From Patiria pectinifera (taxonomy: Eukaryota > Echinodermata > Asteroidea > Valvatida > Asterinidae), in NCBI GenBank assembly GCA_029964075.1, contig CM057135.1, positions 12,426,863 through 12,490,862 on the forward strand: a stretch of DNA of 64,000 bases, read 5' to 3'. This document shows positions 23,135 to 32,568 of the stretch, in pieces (the first letter of the stretch is position 1; the number at the start of each line of letters is the position of its first letter). The notes under the pieces are model-generated. The model had not been told where the DNA came from. It was given only the letters and a program-made list of their open reading frames with translations, and searched no databases. The position numbers were made by a program, and so were the translations under genes.

Positions 23135-23960
23135 CCAAAATAACCAATTAAATCCAATTAAATTTCCAATTGGATCCAATTGGTTTGAGTTGGATCCAAT
23201 TGGTTTGAATTGGAACCAATTGGTTTGAATTGGAACCAATTGGGTGTCGAGTTGGATCCAATTGGTTTGAGTTGGATCCAATTGGTTGAATTGGGAGTGG
23301 AGTTGGATCCAATTGGTTGAATTGGGAGTTGAGTTGGATCCAATTGGTTGAATTGGATTCAGTTGGGAGGTGAGTTGGATCTAATTGGTTGAATTGGATC
23401 CAATTGGAAGTTGAGTTGGATCCAATTGGTTGAATTGAGAGTTGAGTTGGATCCAATTGGTTGAATTGGATTTAGTTGGGAGGTGAGTTGGACCTAATTG
23501 GTTGAATTGGATCCAGTTGGGAGTTGAGTTGGATCCAATTGGTTGAATTGGGAGTTGAGTTGGATCTAATTGGATGAATTGGATTCAGTTGGGAGGTGAG
23601 TTGGATCTAATTGGTTGAATTGGATCCAGTTGGGAGTTGAGTTGGATCCCATTGGTTTTATTGCATTCAATTGGGAATTGAGTCATATCCAGTTGGTTGA
23701 ATTGGATTAAGTTGGGAGTTGAGTTGGAACCAGTTGGTTTTATTAGATTCAATTTGGAGTTGAATCAGATCCAATTTGTTGAATTGGAATTAATTGGGAG
23801 TTAATTGAATTTGAACCATTTAAATGAATTTGAATTAATTTGGAATTACGTTGGATCAAATTAGTTTTATTCGATTATATTGAGAGTTGAGTTGGATCCA
23901 ATTTGTTGTTTTGAATTGGAATCAGTTGGGAGTTGAATTAAGTCTAGTTGGTTTAAATCT
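23135..23960. repeat. CAATTGG minisatellite, copy 1
   Basis: Tandem units of about 30 bp built from GGATCCAATTGGTTGAATTGG and GGGAGTTGAGTT, becoming degenerate after 23650. On either strand long open frames exist only because of the repeat (GSNWIQ-type peptides). It begins just after a GGTCGGTTTT and CCCTTACCAAAAT stretch that recurs, inverted, next to the copy at 55027. Confidence 0.85.
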
Positions 23961-24472
23961 GACTCTTTTGGGAGTCAATTTAGTCATAAAGTCTAATCGG
24001 ATAAATCTTTACTTCCACAATATCTAAAAATCTTTAAAATAACTGCTATACTGGTATATATACATTTCAAATAAATAAGGAAATAACTCATTTTGATGTA
24101 AAGTTCCTATGTGAAATATGTGAAAAAAATTGTAGAGGTTTGCACTTAATTAAAATGAGAAAATATAAACAAAATGCAAGTTCAATACATTTCCACCAAT
24201 AATACTTATTTATTTCCACGAACTATACATTTACAGCTTTCACAAATGTGGGTACAATTCCCAAACGTCTATATATATTACACTGTTATAAATTTTACTT
24301 GTAAAATAAATAACAATATTAAAAAAAAAATGTTTGACACACAGTTTTCATTAATATCAATCTTTAAGGGTAATGAGGTCTGACTCAAGTGTAAGGATTC
24401 AAATACATGTATGTTCGAAAGATACTTTCCTACAATTGCTTCTGACCATAGGAGTTTAAATGGTGCCTGTAC
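23961..24472. other. AT-rich gap
   Basis: Nothing recognised apart from an A run at 24321-24330. Confidence 0.3.
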
Positions 24473-24700
24473 GCTCATGCCATATTTTCAATGGGGAACG
24501 CCAATAAAATCCTAAAATCATTCACACTATATTAACTACAAATGCACCCTTGTCAGGACTATTTCGTTTGCATATGTACATCACAATCCTTCTTTTTGCT
24601 AATGCAATTTTTTTTTTTTAAGAAATTATTTGTGGGGGGCTAGACAATTGGGGGGGGGGGGGGCTAAAGGCCCCCCCCCCCAGAACCGTGCCTGAGGGTT
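24473..24700 (-). repeat. Dispersed ~225-bp repeat, copy A
   Basis: The reverse complement of this stretch matches 50532-50750: CGGTTCT-like start, a G homopolymer, AAGAAGGATTGTGATGTACAT, GGTGCATTTGTAGTTAATATAG, ATTTTAGGATTTTATTGGCG and CATTGAAAATATGGCATGAG. This marks a repeat family present twice in the window in opposite orientation. No coding sense and no clear terminal inverted repeat. Confidence 0.75.
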
Positions 24701-26814
24701 TTCTAAAAAACAAATGGTAATCTTACTTTAAAGGGTAATTATGGCCAGACTACATGTTTACCAGCAAAAAGCATGGTATCATCTTAAAGCTGAAGCTTTT
24801 ACGAAAGGACGTTTTCACTCATTAAACAAAATTTCAAATGTGTGTATCACAGACACTGTTATTAGTTACAGCAAACAAATGTCACAATTGTATTGCCATA
24901 ATGGTACCTTCAATTTCCACACTTTGGGGGGGGGGCATGAATACCTCTCGTTCATGAATTATGAATATTAATAAGGTCGGTAACGGAAGGACGGTAAAAC
25001 AGACGAGGGTTTTCCAACTTACATGTGTTTTGCGTAAACTCTGTGAATTTTATGGAGCAATTTTATTTCAAAGATAGGAAATGGAATCCCTGAAGCTTTA
25101 TCTATACTATACCACCTTTCATTTGAATTTAAGTGTTTCGGTAATGTAATTACGACGTCTTAAGTGGATTATAATTTGGTAACGGAAGGACGGTAACGGA
25201 AGGACAAAAGGTTTACTCAATTATAGCATGAACAAAATGTTAATTCACACTAATTATACAAGTGAAACAAATTGCTGAAACGTGTAACTGAATGTGAAAT
25301 CAACAATATGCAGACCTGGCATAAATAATTATACCCAAGAAACTATTGAGGTAATGATAGGTGCCTGCTAATTAATGATGATAAATGAACATCAAAAAAC
25401 ACATAATTCACGATCACAAGACTAATACAGAAATAGACTTCAAACCCATCACCTCAATCCTTAAAAGTTTAAATACGCAGTATTTGAACACTTGAGTATA
25501 TTAGTTACATGTTCACCAACAACTTTTAATAATAATACTGGTAGGCGGTTCAGTGGTTTACCTAAAGGGTGTGGGGGGGGGGGGCGCGACCAGCCTACAT
25601 GTACATTTAAGTTAAAAACATCCACCGGAAGAACTGATGGCTTCAGAATCATCATGTTTTAAAAAAATGTTTTAGGTGTTGCTTTTAGTTGAACTCTAAA
25701 TTCAATGTTTGAAATCAAATTATAATGATTTATAGTGTTGTTAATAATTAACTTATAAACATCCAAACTGAAGTTGTTAACTTAATTTGTCAAAAATTGC
25801 ACCTCACATGTCTTACACATGTAAATTGTATGAAAGTGCCTAATAGTACCGGTACTTTCTGCCATCTCATTTTTTACTTAATTTGCTTCCGGAATGGTTT
25901 CACAGAAATTGTATCTTTCTCTATTGTCCATTAATAGTGATGGCAGCAACTTTATGATTTGATTTTCTGCAACAACTCCATACATGTGTACGAGTACCGG
26001 TACACTGACATACATACTATGTACATGTACATTGTACATGTTGTACATATGCCTGTGCCATCCTTTGTAATGAACACCTTGCCCTGCCTATACCACCTTT
26101 GTGAAGGTGGGTCACATAAATGTCCTTTCAATGCTCATTATACATGCATGTAGTTGCAGCGGTTTTCAAACATGAGCACAAATGTCGTAACATTTGATAA
26201 AAATAACATTTGTCCTTCCGTTACCATCCTTCCGTTACCAATTTGGTAACGGAAGGACGTGATTTAATTACTTGTATTTAAAAAAAGAAAATAACAGAAG
26301 TGTCAGTTATAATGTCATATAGAAGGCCTACCTAAACTTGCTTTGCACAATAACTTTCATTGCATTCATACTGCAAGTTTTAAATAAATTAAAAATACGT
26401 ACTTTTTCGGTAACGGCAGGACATTTTCGAAGGCTGAAATATTAGAAGTCACTGAAGCGAAACAAATTACGCAAAACGTTAAAAACAAGTTTCAGTCAGT
26501 TTTTCAAGACCAATACTTTCTCATGACAGAAACTGATGGCATTAGTACATATTTTTGTGTGTATATTGGTAGAATACTTTCATATCACCATTAATCAAAT
26601 TTTTACGATTAAAACAGGATTATTATGTAATCCTTTTTTTTGGTACCGAAATGTATCAAAAATTAAATTCCGACTTCAAATCTTGAAAATATAGACTTTT
26701 AGCTTTCATTTGACGCCAAACTTGTTTAAGTCACATGCATTTGAATTTTTGGGTGTCATGTCCACTTTGGTGTGGAATTGCCCTGATACTTTTCAATGAT
26801 ACCTTGGGCTACAT
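24701..26814. other. Non-coding stretch with a recurrent 14-bp motif
   Basis: No genes. GGTAACGGAAGGAC occurs on the plus strand at 24979, 25178, 25192 and 26245, on the minus strand at 26212 and (one mismatch) 26226, and with one mismatch at 26409. At 26226-26258 two oppositely oriented copies form a hairpin with a short loop. A G run lies at 25572-25584. The rest is AT-rich. Confidence 0.65.
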
Positions 26815-27384
26815 TCCTGGGTCAAGTATCATGGAGCACCATTGTCGTGAAGTTGTGGTGCAAAAATGCAGTTGGTTCACTTTTGAACCCATGTCATTCT
26901 GGCCTTCAGACAGTGTAAACCTCAGGTTGTCACAATGGTTCAGCTAACAGCAGAACAGAGAATCTTTGTGGTCAAGAAATAGCATTAAACCAGAAGTTTG
27001 CAAGGCTACACAGGATGCCTTTGGAGAAGCATTCCCAGACTGAGAACCACCAGCAAAGAAAACAATTTGGGCCATTGTAAGAAAGTATAATACACATGAA
27101 AGCAGCCTCAACCACAACAAAGGACGATCAGGAAGGCCAAGGACCGAGATCTCAGGAAAACATCACTGTCGTACAACAGCGGAGAGAGGTTCTAGGCCAT
27201 TGTAAACAAATCAGAAACTTCTGCTTTTAAGTGTTTTACTCATGATGTTAATAAAATCCATCAATAAAATCCATCCAAAGAAAGAACATGGATCTGTGTC
27301 GATTTTGTTCACCTGAGGAAAGTGAACCAACTGCATTTTCGCACAACTTCAAGATAATGGTGTTTCATGATGCTTGACCCAGGA
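26815..27384 (+). mobile_element. ~570-bp DNA transposon with ~70-bp TIRs and a fossil HTH domain
   Basis: The left end TCCTGGGTCAAGTATCATGG through GCAGTTGGTTCACTTT pairs with the reverse complement of 27319-27384. Between the ends, from 26933, the frames read MVQLTAEQRIFVVKK, then LQATQDAFGEAFPD and AKKTIWAIVRKYN, then SLNHNKGRSGRPRT. This is the N-terminal helix-turn-helix (DUF4817-like) of mariner-type transposases. Several stops and one or more shifts kill it, and the catalytic domain is absent, so it is a non-autonomous deletion derivative. It lies immediately left of the Polinton. Confidence 0.75.
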
Positions 27385-27432
27385 AAATTAATATCTAAAA
27401 ATTCCTACGACTAATGGTTATGATCTGAGGTA

Positions 27433-27437
27433 AGAAG
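27433..27437. repeat. Target-site duplication, left
   Basis: AGAAG, repeated at 43853-43857. Six bases (AGAAGA) match if 27438 is counted in. Confidence 0.7.
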
Positions 27438-27679
27438 AGTAGGTATAGATGGGGGATACCAGACTTTACCATAGGTCTGGGGGTAGTACAGGGTCAATGG
27501 GGAGGCGGATACCAGACTTTACCCCACCCCTTTGATCTCTGCCCCCACCCCTCCCCCTCACTCTCATGATCTCTACCCCCTCTTCTCCCATGATATCTGC
27601 CCCCGCCCCTCCCTTGCCCTCCCAATATCTCAGTCTCGGAATCGGCCAAAACCGGGCTCAATATCTCTCGTCTTGAAGA
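27438..27679 (+). repeat. Polinton left terminal inverted repeat
   Basis: Matches the reverse complement of 43644-43852 almost perfectly, except for about 33 extra bases of pyrimidine-rich sequence around 27547-27582 that look like a small internal duplication (CCCACCCCTCCCCC, ATGATCTC). Confidence 0.9.
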
Positions 27680-28296
27680 ACTTTCTCTCCAGGTACCAGA
27701 TCAAAACCCTCACTCTCCCCCGCCCACTTATAAACAGCGCCCTCTAAAACTTTTTCTTTTGTAAATATATTTACCAACACCATCCATAATATAAAAAAAG
27801 AGTCAGACATTCAAACTATAATTAGACAAAACAGAAATCGTATCTACATTAAATTTATTAAACAAAAATTACGCTATTCCGGAAACACTTGGAGCAGGGT
27901 TATTTACATTAAAAACTCTATACACACTGATAATTAAAAGCAGACAATATGATCAAATGTCTTTCAAAGTCTCTCAACCAGCAGTACAGTCAATAGATCA
28001 TGGCAGTTGCACAGCATGTAAACATACCTTTTGACGATGCACGATGTTATAGTCCTATGTTGGCGTGTCTGTATGAACGCTTATTGACGAGGCGGTGGCT
28101 ATTCTTTGGGAACCACTTGATTGTTTTAGCTTGACGACAATGGCATCACTTCATCAGTATTTTGTAGGGTTGAGGACAGACGATTACTTGTCAACTTGTG
28201 ATTTCAGTATTTGGTGATTGATGATGGCCAGATGACTTTTGTTGACAAGTTAAAGTTCTTTGTGACTTGACGTCTCTGTATACCAGGCTGTCAGTA

Positions 28297-28599
28297 GATG
28301 CTGGTCCTGTTGACGTGCCCGTATACCAGACTGTATACGATGGATAAAACTTCAGTCATAGAGACGGACAGTTAGACTGGCTCCTGAGCAGGAGCCACTG
28401 CTTTGTGTAAGGTTGACTGATGTATTTGATGAAGCATGATGCTGGTCCTGTTGACGTGCCCGTATACCAGACTGTATACGATGGATAAACCTTCAGTCAT
28501 AGAGACGGACAGCCAGACTGGATCTCGCGCGGGTGCCAGTTGAATTTTTTTTATCCTGACGTCACTGCTTTGTGTAAGGTTGACTGATGTATTTGACGC
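28297..28599. repeat. ~141-bp tandem duplication inside the Polinton
   Basis: Units start at 28297 and 28438 (GATGCTGGTCCTGTTGACG) and run through CGTATACCAGACTGTATACG and GTGTAAGGTTGACTGATG. They differ at several positions near their ends. No gene is evident in 27680-29000, which is otherwise low-information sequence. Confidence 0.8.
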
Positions 28600-29017
28600 C
28601 AATTGTTGACATGGTTCCATGAGAAAGTCAGATGCCTTTGTTCATCAGGTACAGATCCACGAAGCATGATAAATTGAAATTTTGTGCTCTTTTGTTACAC
28701 TCGTGGGAATCTTTAGATGCATATTGTCTGCTGGAATAAGTCAATAAGGACTGTATATAGTCTCTTTACACTTGTGCATAAAGCGGTAAATTAAAAAATG
28801 GTTTGGTATGGCATAGAGCAATGAACAGATATGGATATTATAAGCATCGATGCGGCAAATTAAAAAAAAGTTTGAATTGGGTATACCGCACAGATTGGAC
28901 TTTTTATGCCAAAAATAAGCGGTTTCTTTTTTAGCGACCGTCACCCAACTGATTAAATCATACAAAATTATATTTACAAAATATAGGAATTCAACGAGTT
29001 TATGCCAACACAAATAA

Positions 29018-29680
29018 TTATACCGTAGTTTGCTGCCAAATATAAGCGACATGTGGGTCTAGTAACATTATCCTAATTTCATTTCTAAGATTGTAAATTG
29101 TGTTGAATGGAACTCCTAACTTGTCAAACAAAGGGTAATTTTTTAATAAATTTGCTACAAGACGTATTTTGTTGGCATAAGCTCTGTGAATGCCTACATT
29201 TTGTTTAAGCCACTCTTCCCAAGATGTTATTGGTTTTTCTCGACTATAAAGGTAATGAACAGCATCAAGCAACTTTCCATACGCGATGTAAATACCGATT
29301 AAAGAAGCCTGACGCTGACCAATACCCTCATAGCCAGAAACTAGATGCGGAACAGATTCCCCTAAGGTTTTTATAGTGTCTAAGTTTCTATATACAGGGA
29401 AACTGTTCGATTGAGAAGAGTGCTGTACCTTACTCAGCAGATGTCTGTGTAGGTCATCGCCGGTTAGTTTAGATTTTGTTCTACATGTAGTTTGACCCAA
29501 AAGAGACTTTATATTTCCTCTTGGTTTTATCGGTATGATTTGATTAGTTGGGCCATTTAGTTTCAAATCACCAAGAAATGTCAGCATTTCTTGGTAATAT
29601 TTTACATGTGACTCTATAATTTGTAAGTCCTCTCGACTCCAGTTATAACAATATTCCATTGGTACATCATTATTTTCCAT
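29018..29680 (-). CDS. Polinton unknown protein, 220 aa
   Basis: Intact-looking frame starting ATGGAAAAT. The protein is mostly helical and has no signal peptide. It contains a SWEEWLKQNVGIHRAYANKIR stretch near residue 150, followed by LLKNYPLFDKLGV, which resembles a helix-turn-helix-like region of proteins seen in other Polinton-type and phage elements. I cannot name a function. It is the leftmost gene and runs toward the left TIR. Confidence 0.5.
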   Translation of the reverse strand: MENNDVPMEYCYNWSREDLQIIESHVKYYQEMLTFLGDLKLNGPTNQIIPIKPRGNIKSLLGQTTCRTKSKLTGDDLHRHLLSKVQHSSQSNSFPVYRNLDTIKTLGESVPHLVSGYEGIGQRQASLIGIYIAYGKLLDAVHYLYSREKPITSWEEWLKQNVGIHRAYANKIRLVANLLKNYPLFDKLGVPFNTIYNLRNEIRIMLLDPHVAYIWQQTTV

Positions 29681-29739
29681 GGTCGCTAAACAAGAAAACG
29701 CTTACCTTATAGAATTGGTGTAAAAGCTGAAACCCCAAA

Positions 29740-30110
29740 ACACGTCTGTTCTGACAGCGGTCGATGTAATATAGTGAAGCAAAAAAACGGGCGGCGCCTG
29801 ATATGAACTAGTTTTTGGAAACAACAACAAAGGCGTGACAGATTGAAATTTTGCAGTCCTGCATGGTAGGCAGTTTATTGACTTTGCTCTTGGAAACAAC
29901 AATAGCGTGACTGATTGAAAGTCACTGCATGGTAGGTGGTTTATTGACTTTGCGCTTGGAAGGAACAATAGCGGGACTGATTGAAACCTGACCCAAACAA
30001 GTTTTGAAAACAACATAGCGTGACAGACTAAAACCTGGCCCAAACAAGTTTTGAAAACAACAAAGCGTGACAAATTGAATTTTTTTTATTGAGGGCTGCA
30101 CTTTGCTCTG
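29740..30110. repeat. Short imperfect repeats inside the Polinton
   Basis: Repeats of GGAAACAACAA-AGCGTGACTGATTGAAA and of TGCATGGTAGGT-GTTTATTGACTTTG lie in tandem, about four and two copies. They separate the leftmost gene from the rest. Confidence 0.65.
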
Positions 30111-30336
30111 TGTCAGGTATGGAGCGTTGATGGTATGGAGAGTATAAAATGAGCAGAAAGGTATGGAGCGCCAATCATACATTAAAAAAAACACCTTTAT
30201 TTAAAACAATTAATCATTTATAATAAATTGTGAAACGTGCGGTGAAATAGTTTCACGTTACTTTGATTTTTCGGCAGAAAATGCGCAAGAAGATCGTATC
30301 AATTGGTCAACTTTAAAAAGAAACAAAAGAAAAACT

Positions 30337-30630
30337 GTGGAGAAACTTATTTTTTCTGTTTGTCCAGAGCAAGTCTCAGAAGATGTCCAAGAAACAATCA
30401 ATAAATATAACGAGCTCGTTAATTACAAAACATTGAGGGGAAACGGATGCGTAAAACGGTCGTTAATAGCGGCGTGTTACCATCACGTCGTTGGATGGAA
30501 CAAAGAACGAGTTAGAGATTTATTTAAAGTGACTCAAAATCAATTTAATAAGGCACTAAAAAGATACGACGACCACTACAATAAAGGCGGGGCCGAGGGT
30601 GTTGCCCTAAGAGGTAAAATAGAGGTATAA
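30337..30630 (+). CDS. Polinton small cyclin-fold, TFIIB-like protein (tentative)
   Basis: 97 residues from a GTG at 30337, with RGNGCVKRSLIAACYHHV and then a DLFKVTQNQFNKALKRY helix. This pair resembles the C-terminal cyclin-like repeat of TFIIB homologues in large DNA viruses (R-x-x-K-x-L-IAAC ... F-x-x-x-x-x-x-F-x-K-x-x-K). The frame stays open upstream of the GTG and holds a C-x-x-C pair (CETC), such as a zinc ribbon would have, so the true protein may be longer. Transcribed away from the other left-side genes. A transcription-factor role for an element gene is inference. Confidence 0.4.
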   Translation: MEKLIFSVCPEQVSEDVQETINKYNELVNYKTLRGNGCVKRSLIAACYHHVVGWNKERVRDLFKVTQNQFNKALKRYDDHYNKGGAEGVALRGKIEV

Positions 30631-30658
30631 CTCGGCGGATCGCTTTCATAATGTTTAT

Positions 30659-30895
30659 TTACTGAGAATTTGAACTTGTAAGTTTTTCGATAAGAGATTT
30701 TTTTTCTTTTGCCAGCCGTTCGTCTACCCGTTTTTTAACTTCTTTTTCAAAGTCTGTATCGTTTTTAATTTTTTGAAGCTTTGTGCTGGTCTTTGTTCTA
30801 ATTTTTTGCTTAAGCTCGTTAAATTTTGCGAGCTCTCTCGTAATCAATATAAAATCTTCGTGCGATATATCTCCGTCGTTGATGGCTAGAGACAC
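30659..30895 (-). CDS. Polinton small coiled-coil protein
   Basis: 78 residues, strongly charged and helical (LKQKIRTKTSTKLQKIKNDTDFEKEVKKRVDERLAKEKK in the middle), no cysteine motifs. Likely coiled coil. Function unknown; lies convergent to the TFIIB-like gene with a ~28-base gap. Confidence 0.45.
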   Translation of the reverse strand: MSLAINDGDISHEDFILITRELAKFNELKQKIRTKTSTKLQKIKNDTDFEKEVKKRVDERLAKEKKSLIEKLTSSNSQ

Positions 30896-30934
30896 GTATT
30901 CTTCAATCGTGTTAAGTTTGGAGTCTGCTAATAT

Positions 30935-31315
30935 TTAAATCTGGTCGTGCTTTTTCAGCTTGGCGGATAATCGCTTAGACGTGATTCTAAGCAGAATATC
31001 TACACCAAAAGCGCCTATAAACGTTCCTTCTAGCACCAATCCAATGGGAGCTGATATAACACCCAAGAGAGCGGGAATACTGACAGCCCCCGCTATAGCC
31101 CCCAATCCTTCTAATCCTATCTCTACGTAATTAATAGTGTCGATCATTCTCTTTATTTTTTTATAAGTGCGCTCTCGGTGGTCTCTCTCTTTCAAGATTA
31201 AAGATCGAATCTCTTCAATCTTTTTAAGTCTGTACACTTTTGTTTCTTCGGTACTATTTAATCGGAGTACATCTCCAGAAATATCGGGGTATAACGCCTT
31301 ACTATCTATACTCAT
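30935..31315 (-). CDS. Polinton membrane-type protein, 126 aa
   Basis: Charged N-terminal half and a long hydrophobic, Gly/Ala-rich part near residues 70-110 (LEGLGAIAGAVSIPALLGVI), which suggests one or two membrane segments. A TTATATTAAA-type box lies just upstream of the start. Function unknown; it may be a virion or membrane-interacting protein by analogy. Confidence 0.5.
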   Translation of the reverse strand: MSIDSKALYPDISGDVLRLNSTEETKVYRLKKIEEIRSLILKERDHRERTYKKIKRMIDTINYVEIGLEGLGAIAGAVSIPALLGVISAPIGLVLEGTFIGAFGVDILLRITSKRLSAKLKKHDQI

Positions 31316-31341
31316 GTTTTTAATATAAAAAGATTTTAAAA

Positions 31342-32103
31342 TTAAAAGATCTCCAACTCGATAATGATACCCTCACCCTTATTGTTGAATACCTGTCCTT
31401 TTTCACCGCTAATTGAAAATGCCAGTTTGTCGATTATACCGTTTTTAAGATTTTTGAAATCCTCGACTCTATCAGGCTCGGGTTTTCGCGTACCCATGGG
31501 TACGATTTTTAAGATGTCAGAAGGACGACCATTAAAAAAGTTTTCACTCGTACTTAATTGCGGGCAGCGAATAAACAAAAATTTAAACGGATTAACGTCG
31601 TAATACCCCGTGTACACCACTTTGGGTACCAGTCTTCCTTTGGGTAAATTGAGTAATCGAGATACTTCTCTGTTCAAGCGCAATTTGAGATTTACGTCAG
31701 TTATCACCAACGTCACCTTTTTAGATTCTCTAAATACTCGAAAACTTACCCCGGGTATAGAATTTAAAATGAAATCGAACCAATCGACGTCGTACCACCC
31801 CGGTGGTATGATGACCGAACCAGTGACTCCGAGTGGCAACGGCTCTAAATGACTCGGAGGAATAAAATCGAAATCATCACCCGTCACGATAAGACTTCCT
31901 CTTATAATCACCCCTGCTTCTCTATTATATCTCAACTCGCTCAACTCGCTCGCACCCGTTTCTCCTTCAATAAACTTTAAAGCCAATTCCTCACTATCAA
32001 AGATTAATCTTTCTCTAACAAATAATATTCTTACTAAAGATTGAAGCGCATTAAGTTCTAATTCAGTTTTTGGTATTTCTGAATTCATGGCGGCTAAAAT
32101 CAA
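31342..32103 (-). CDS. Polinton conserved protein, possible minor structural protein
   Basis: 253 residues without gaps. It is beta-rich by composition (GSLIVTGDDFDFIP, GSVIIPPGWYDVDWFDF, VTLVITDVNLKLRL), and ends GKGEGIIIELEIF. The YYDVNPFKFLFIRCPQL and PSDILKIVPMG blocks are familiar from other Polintons. A jelly-roll penton or minor capsid role is a guess from size and beta content. The gene overlaps the next one (32063-32527). Confidence 0.5.
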   Translation of the reverse strand: MILAAMNSEIPKTELELNALQSLVRILFVRERLIFDSEELALKFIEGETGASELSELRYNREAGVIIRGSLIVTGDDFDFIPPSHLEPLPLGVTGSVIIPPGWYDVDWFDFILNSIPGVSFRVFRESKKVTLVITDVNLKLRLNREVSRLLNLPKGRLVPKVVYTGYYDVNPFKFLFIRCPQLSTSENFFNGRPSDILKIVPMGTRKPEPDRVEDFKNLKNGIIDKLAFSISGEKGQVFNNKGEGIIIELEIF

Positions 32104-32527
32104 CCCTATATGGCCGTTCAGCCATAATAGCTCTTTTTCTTTTGTTTGATTCTAAAACGGATTCTAGTCTATCGTCTTCGTACGCTTTTATAAGATTGTT
32201 TATAGTTTTCTGTTCAAAATTTTCATCGTTAACAAAATAGTGGTATGGTATATCGGGTAACAATCGCTCTATAAGATCTCTATCTGGCGTTGTTATGTGT
32301 ACATCTGAAAGAAACTCCGCGGGTATGAGGGGAGGGTTATCTGTGGTAAACGCGGGTCTCCCATCTATTTGCGTAAACCAATCAATCTCCGTTGCGCTGG
32401 AAATATTAAAATATCCGGCGTTAAACAACACCCTTTTTACGCGTATAGATTTTTGACCGTTTAAATTATCTACAACGTCTTCTAATTTAAACGTCTGCTC
32501 ATTTTGAAACAAGTGAAACGAATGCAT
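32063..32527 (-). CDS. Polinton unknown protein, 154 aa
   Basis: Starts MHSFHLFQNEQTFKLEDV. The C-terminal part is basic (ESNKRKRAIMAERPYRVDFSRHE) and the middle mixed. Divergent from the 468-residue gene at 32569, with about 40 bases between their starts that include TTTTATATTAAAA. Overlaps the gene to its left by 41 bases, as is common in compact virus-like elements. Unknown function. Confidence 0.45.
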   Translation of the reverse strand: MHSFHLFQNEQTFKLEDVVDNLNGQKSIRVKRVLFNAGYFNISSATEIDWFTQIDGRPAFTTDNPPLIPAEFLSDVHITTPDRDLIERLLPDIPYHYFVNDENFEQKTINNLIKAYEDDRLESVLESNKRKRAIMAERPYRVDFSRHEFRNTKN

Positions 32528-32568
32528 TTATTTTAAAGTCTTTTTATATTAAAACTGAAACTAAAATA

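Noticed and set aside
23148-23456. Repeat protein with GSNWIQL units
   Set aside because: Produced by the CAATTGG array; no start context, splice sites or conservation sign.
28372-28620. 82-residue frame near the left end of the Polinton
   Set aside because: It spans the 141-bp tandem duplication and shows no family features.
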